A stretch of 64,000 bases of DNA, taken from the NCBI GenBank assembly GCA_026874595.1, contig CM049320.1, forward strand, positions 11,373,964 to 11,437,963. The letters run 5' to 3'. The DNA comes from Sipunculus nudus (Eukaryota > Annelida > Sipuncula > Golfingiida > Sipunculidae). Made by a program: the position numbers and the translations under genes. This document shows, piece by piece, positions 62,912 to 64,000 of this stretch; position 1 is the stretch's first letter; every line of letters begins with the position of its first letter. The notes beneath the pieces are model-generated. The model worked only from the letters and a program-made list of their open reading frames with translations. It searched no databases and was not told the DNA's origin.

Positions 62912-63002
62912 GGAGTAAAACACTTGTTCACTTACATTTCTTCGTGACTGCAAATACCAATACCGCCAGGACAACGTAAATCAGGTGTTTTATGGTCCAC
63001 AT
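53505..63002 (-). CDS. Two-domain C-type lectin-like membrane protein (six exons)
   Basis: Reconstructed coding exons in order: 62936-63002, 59490-59666, 59041-59169, 55164-55427, 54331-54465 and 53505-53605. All introns (3269, 320, 3613, 698 and 725 bp) are phase 1 with GT-AG borders. The predicted product has 290 residues: signal peptide (about 1-20), CTLD1 (23-124), CTLD2 (126-257), a transmembrane helix (263-282) and an 8-residue tail. It should be a type I surface protein. CTLD1 keeps C39, C98, C113 and C121 and has an extra C23. CTLD2 keeps six cysteines (129, 137, 160, 232, 247, 255) and a WLGF motif at 196-199. Sequons lie at N58, N193 and N246. The EPN/QPD position is EPT in CTLD2 (225-227), and WND is absent in both domains, so classical calcium-dependent sugar binding is unlikely. 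The role (recognition or adhesion, perhaps in immunity) is inferred. Joining exon 1 to exon 2 across 3.3 kb is the least certain step, and extra exons are possible. Confidence 0.75.
54331..54465 (-). CDS. Lectin exon 5: C-terminal part of CTLD2
   Basis: Acceptor CTTACATAG before AAAATG; donor GTAGCAG before GTAAAA. The translation has LHWKTGEPTDFGNCVVLEA, then VTNCTAHHDFICVA. This is the canonical end of the domain: GEP, NC, NC, FIC. EPT replaces EPN or QPD, and no WND precedes the penultimate Cys, so the usual calcium site 2 ligands are incomplete. Confidence 0.93.
54466..55163 (-). other. Lectin intron 4
   Basis: 698 bp, phase 1, AT-rich with pyrimidine-rich tracts. It contains an 81-codon plus-strand open frame (54575-54820) with no family resemblance, judged to be chance. 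Confidence 0.7.
55164..55427 (-). CDS. Lectin exon 4: N-terminal part of CTLD2
   Basis: Acceptor ATTTAAG before GAGATG; donor TTTACG before GTAATC. The translation runs CPETQAAHCYRRDHLF, then GWDNARNAC, ADLVGPAS, NVTWLGF and RTGWDTGDLDLY. This is a clear long-form C-type lectin-like domain with the first Cys pair, the W..A...C helix and the WIGL-like motif. One base is carried over into the next exon to form E213. Confidence 0.93.
55428..59040 (-). other. Lectin intron 3 (3.6 kb)
   Basis: Phase 1. No further lectin exon was found by reading the minus strand. It contains C-runs at 56210-56220 and 58919-58931 and a GACCT/GACC-rich patch near 56840-56900 (decayed half-site boxes). Two GC-richer patches (about 55733-55850 plus, and 57714-57815 minus) both carry GACGTCA followed by AGACAAACA and may be an inverted pair of small repeats. 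Confidence 0.6.
59041..59169 (-). CDS. Lectin exon 3: C-terminal half of CTLD1
   Basis: Acceptor TTTTTTAG before TTGTCT; donor CTACCAG before GTAAGC. The translation has KWEQTNMKRCGLFNL, then EPADCYRKFKYICQLP, giving the last three conserved cysteines and the KYIC ending of the fold. At the sugar-binding position EQT stands where EPN would be. The dead copy at 49897-50027 is its relative. Confidence 0.88.
59490..59666 (-). CDS. Lectin exon 2: N-terminal half of CTLD1
   Basis: Acceptor TTTCAG before GTGACG; donor CCCCAA before GTAAGT. The translation includes DAYATCMSRGLTLPTP (helix 2 with its conserved Cys), an NKS sequon, and IWLRLFRQNKFRW, the equivalent of the WIGL region followed by the conserved Trp. 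It lacks the extra N-terminal Cys pair of long-form domains and is rather short, so CTLD1 is a compact or divergent domain. Confidence 0.85.
62118..62188 (-). pseudogene. Broken duplicate of lectin exon 1
   Basis: Aligns with 62936-63002 at an offset of 814. Both open ATGTGGACCATAAA and share GATTTACGTTGTCCTGG and AGTCACGAAGA. Here the frame hits TAA after five codons (MWTIN), and a 4-bp insertion shifts the rest. The donor is weaker (T before GTAAAT). It cannot supply a signal peptide. It lies within intron 1 of the intact gene, so it is either a relic of a tandem gene duplication or a local exon-plus-promoter duplication. Confidence 0.85.
62482..62623 (-). mobile_element. Short poly(A) retroposon with 8-bp target duplication
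   Basis: Begins on the plus strand with 23 T (62482-62504), i.e. a poly(A) tail on the minus strand, followed by about 119 bp. It is flanked by GAAATATG at 62474-62481 and 62624-62631. The paralogous block has an uninterrupted equivalent (ATAAATTTGCAAA, 63291-63303), which acts as an empty site. The family is not recognised; it may be a truncated SINE, a LINE 3' end or a processed transcript. Confidence 0.55.
62859..62908. repeat. (TG)n(GA)n microsatellite
   Basis: About 7 TG/GT steps pass into roughly 18 GA repeats, just beyond the exon 1 donor on the minus strand. Confidence 0.95.
62936..63002 (-). CDS. Lectin exon 1: start codon and signal peptide
   Basis: ATG at 63002 opens 22 codons: a short basic start (MWTIKHL), then a hydrophobic core (IYVVLAVLVFAV), then TKK. 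This is a typical secretory signal, likely cleaved after A18 or T20. The exon ends AAAT before GTAAGT, leaving one base. That base plus GT of the next exon makes a Cys codon. This start was chosen because the hydrophobic core follows directly and no upstream in-frame exon is seen. Confidence 0.7.
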
Positions 63003-63290
63003 TTTTTCTGCACTGCTTTGGTCAGACAACCCTTTACGACCAAGCCAAACCGGTCAAACAACTAACACTGCTGAACCATGTCTCATGGGTGTTGAAACCG
63101 AATATAAGGTCCTGGTACACATCGGTTTAGCCCAGAAAATTGGTCATGGATAAAAATAACATGGTTGCTTACACAGTAAAACTTTCCTGGCCGGAATTTC
63201 TGGGAAGTTGCAGGGGAAATCCAATAAATCATGTTCCGTTCCCTCCTGTCACCAAGGGATACAAATATAACATTGTACACTGTTTTAGTG
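63003..63290 (-). promoter_or_regulatory. Putative promoter / 5' region of the lectin gene
   Basis: Sequence upstream of the ATG at 63002 is preserved in the duplicate at 62189-62470. Conserved stretches include ACATTTTG/T..GGTCAGACAAC and GTGTTGAA..GAATATAAGG-like sequence. CCTTATATT on the minus strand, about 100 bp upstream, could serve as a TATA-like element. No transcription start can be fixed from sequence alone. Confidence 0.25.
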
Positions 63291-63410
63291 ATAAATTTGC
63301 AAAAAAAATAAATTTGGATTATCATAGACTCCAGATACATATTTCATTAGCTAGCTACACTACTATAGACTACTATTTTAACCTTGAAAAAAAAATGCTA
63401 AAACATTAGG

Positions 63411-64000
63411 GACCCATTACCAGCATGACCGCATTTCTACTGGCCCATCGTTCTACACAGATCCATACGTGACAATCGCCATATATTGTATAGAAATGTT
63501 AAATATCAATGACGGAAACGATCCTTATTACTTCTATGGACACAGGCATTGCGTCAGATTATATTTACTTGTTGCCGTTATATTTTTAGCATTAGCTCGA
63601 ACATACCACTGTTTATGTGAAAATGCATGAATTGATCGATGTGTTAAGAGAGGTTATTGCTCCCTGACTCCTCAGAACAATCAAGCAGCACCATCTTTAT
63701 TCCTGGCCCATTAATCAAGAGCAAGACTCGACTTGTTCGAGCTGTGACTCATACAAGATTGGTTGGACCTGATATTTTATTTCTTTCAGGTCCAAGTGTA
63801 TGTGCTGATTCAAAGTCGCGTTACGGTATTACTAGATTATTATCATATAAACAATATATCTACCAGTTAACGTTTCAATTTTTGTTGATTGGACAATGAT
63901 AGTCAATCTTGTAAGGTAGAATATCTTAATGTGTGAAAAACAAATGTTATAAGGCAATGTTTACTACAGGACTGTGAACTGTTCAGCTTTTAAACTGGGC
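63411..64000. other. Right edge, no recognisable gene
   Basis: An 80-codon plus-strand open frame (63657-63899) shows no family resemblance or splice context. Nothing else is supported. Confidence 0.45.

Larger units (their letters stand above)
59667..62935 (-). other. Lectin intron 1 (3.3 kb), with duplicated first exon
   Basis: Phase 1. It holds the dead copy of exon 1 and its flank (62118 onward) and the 17-mer shared with 52124. A plus-strand TATATAAAAG at 61871-61880 has no gene after it. Possible donors (near 59994, 60320 and 60959) were examined but gave no in-phase exon. Confidence 0.55.

Overview
The window is a piece of an invertebrate nuclear genome, most likely a mollusc and perhaps a bivalve. 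The lineage is inferred from three things: introns with GT-AG borders, dispersed repeats carrying GACCTTGACCTTTGACC-type and GCGCCCCCTAGCGG-type motifs with GACAGACAAACA-rich tails, and a C-type lectin gene of a kind that is expanded in molluscs. No bacterial-style genes, tRNA or rRNA were seen.

Layout. (1) 1-1010: no recognisable feature. (2) 1011-5631: old, degenerate tandem repeats of about 330 bp. They include a diverged copy of the core of the main satellite unit (2290-2995), a 92-bp duplication, and a nested insertion (3739-4978) with internal ~140-bp repeats and a 3' hairpin, resembling a non-autonomous Helitron-like element. (3) 5632-5826: a ~195-bp spacer. (4) 5827-49374: a very homogeneous head-to-tail satellite array with a 1274-bp unit, about 34 units visible, broken by a 500-N assembly gap (17525-18024). 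Each unit carries the same set of motif matches: two CTCF-like cores, one RFX X-box, a cluster of nuclear-receptor half-sites, and a 19-bp alternating purine-pyrimidine tract. (5) 49375-49440: the array edge, with an extra hairpin-bearing tail. (6) 49897-50027: a dead lectin exon. (7) 53505-63002, minus strand: a six-exon gene reconstructed by hand, predicted to encode a 290-residue type I membrane protein with signal peptide, two C-type lectin-like domains, a transmembrane helix and a short tail. Its first exon and upstream region are duplicated at about 62118-62830, where the copy is broken by a stop and a frameshift and carries a later poly(A) retroposon insertion. (8) 63400-64000: nothing recognised.

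The lectin gene is the only gene supported here. All of its introns are phase 1, and the reading frame stays open across all six exons with canonical splice borders. Neither lectin domain has the classical EPN/QPD plus WND sugar-binding motifs, so calcium-dependent sugar binding is doubtful. The dead exon downstream and the duplicated first exon show that this is a locus where lectin genes are duplicated and decay, next to a recently amplified satellite.
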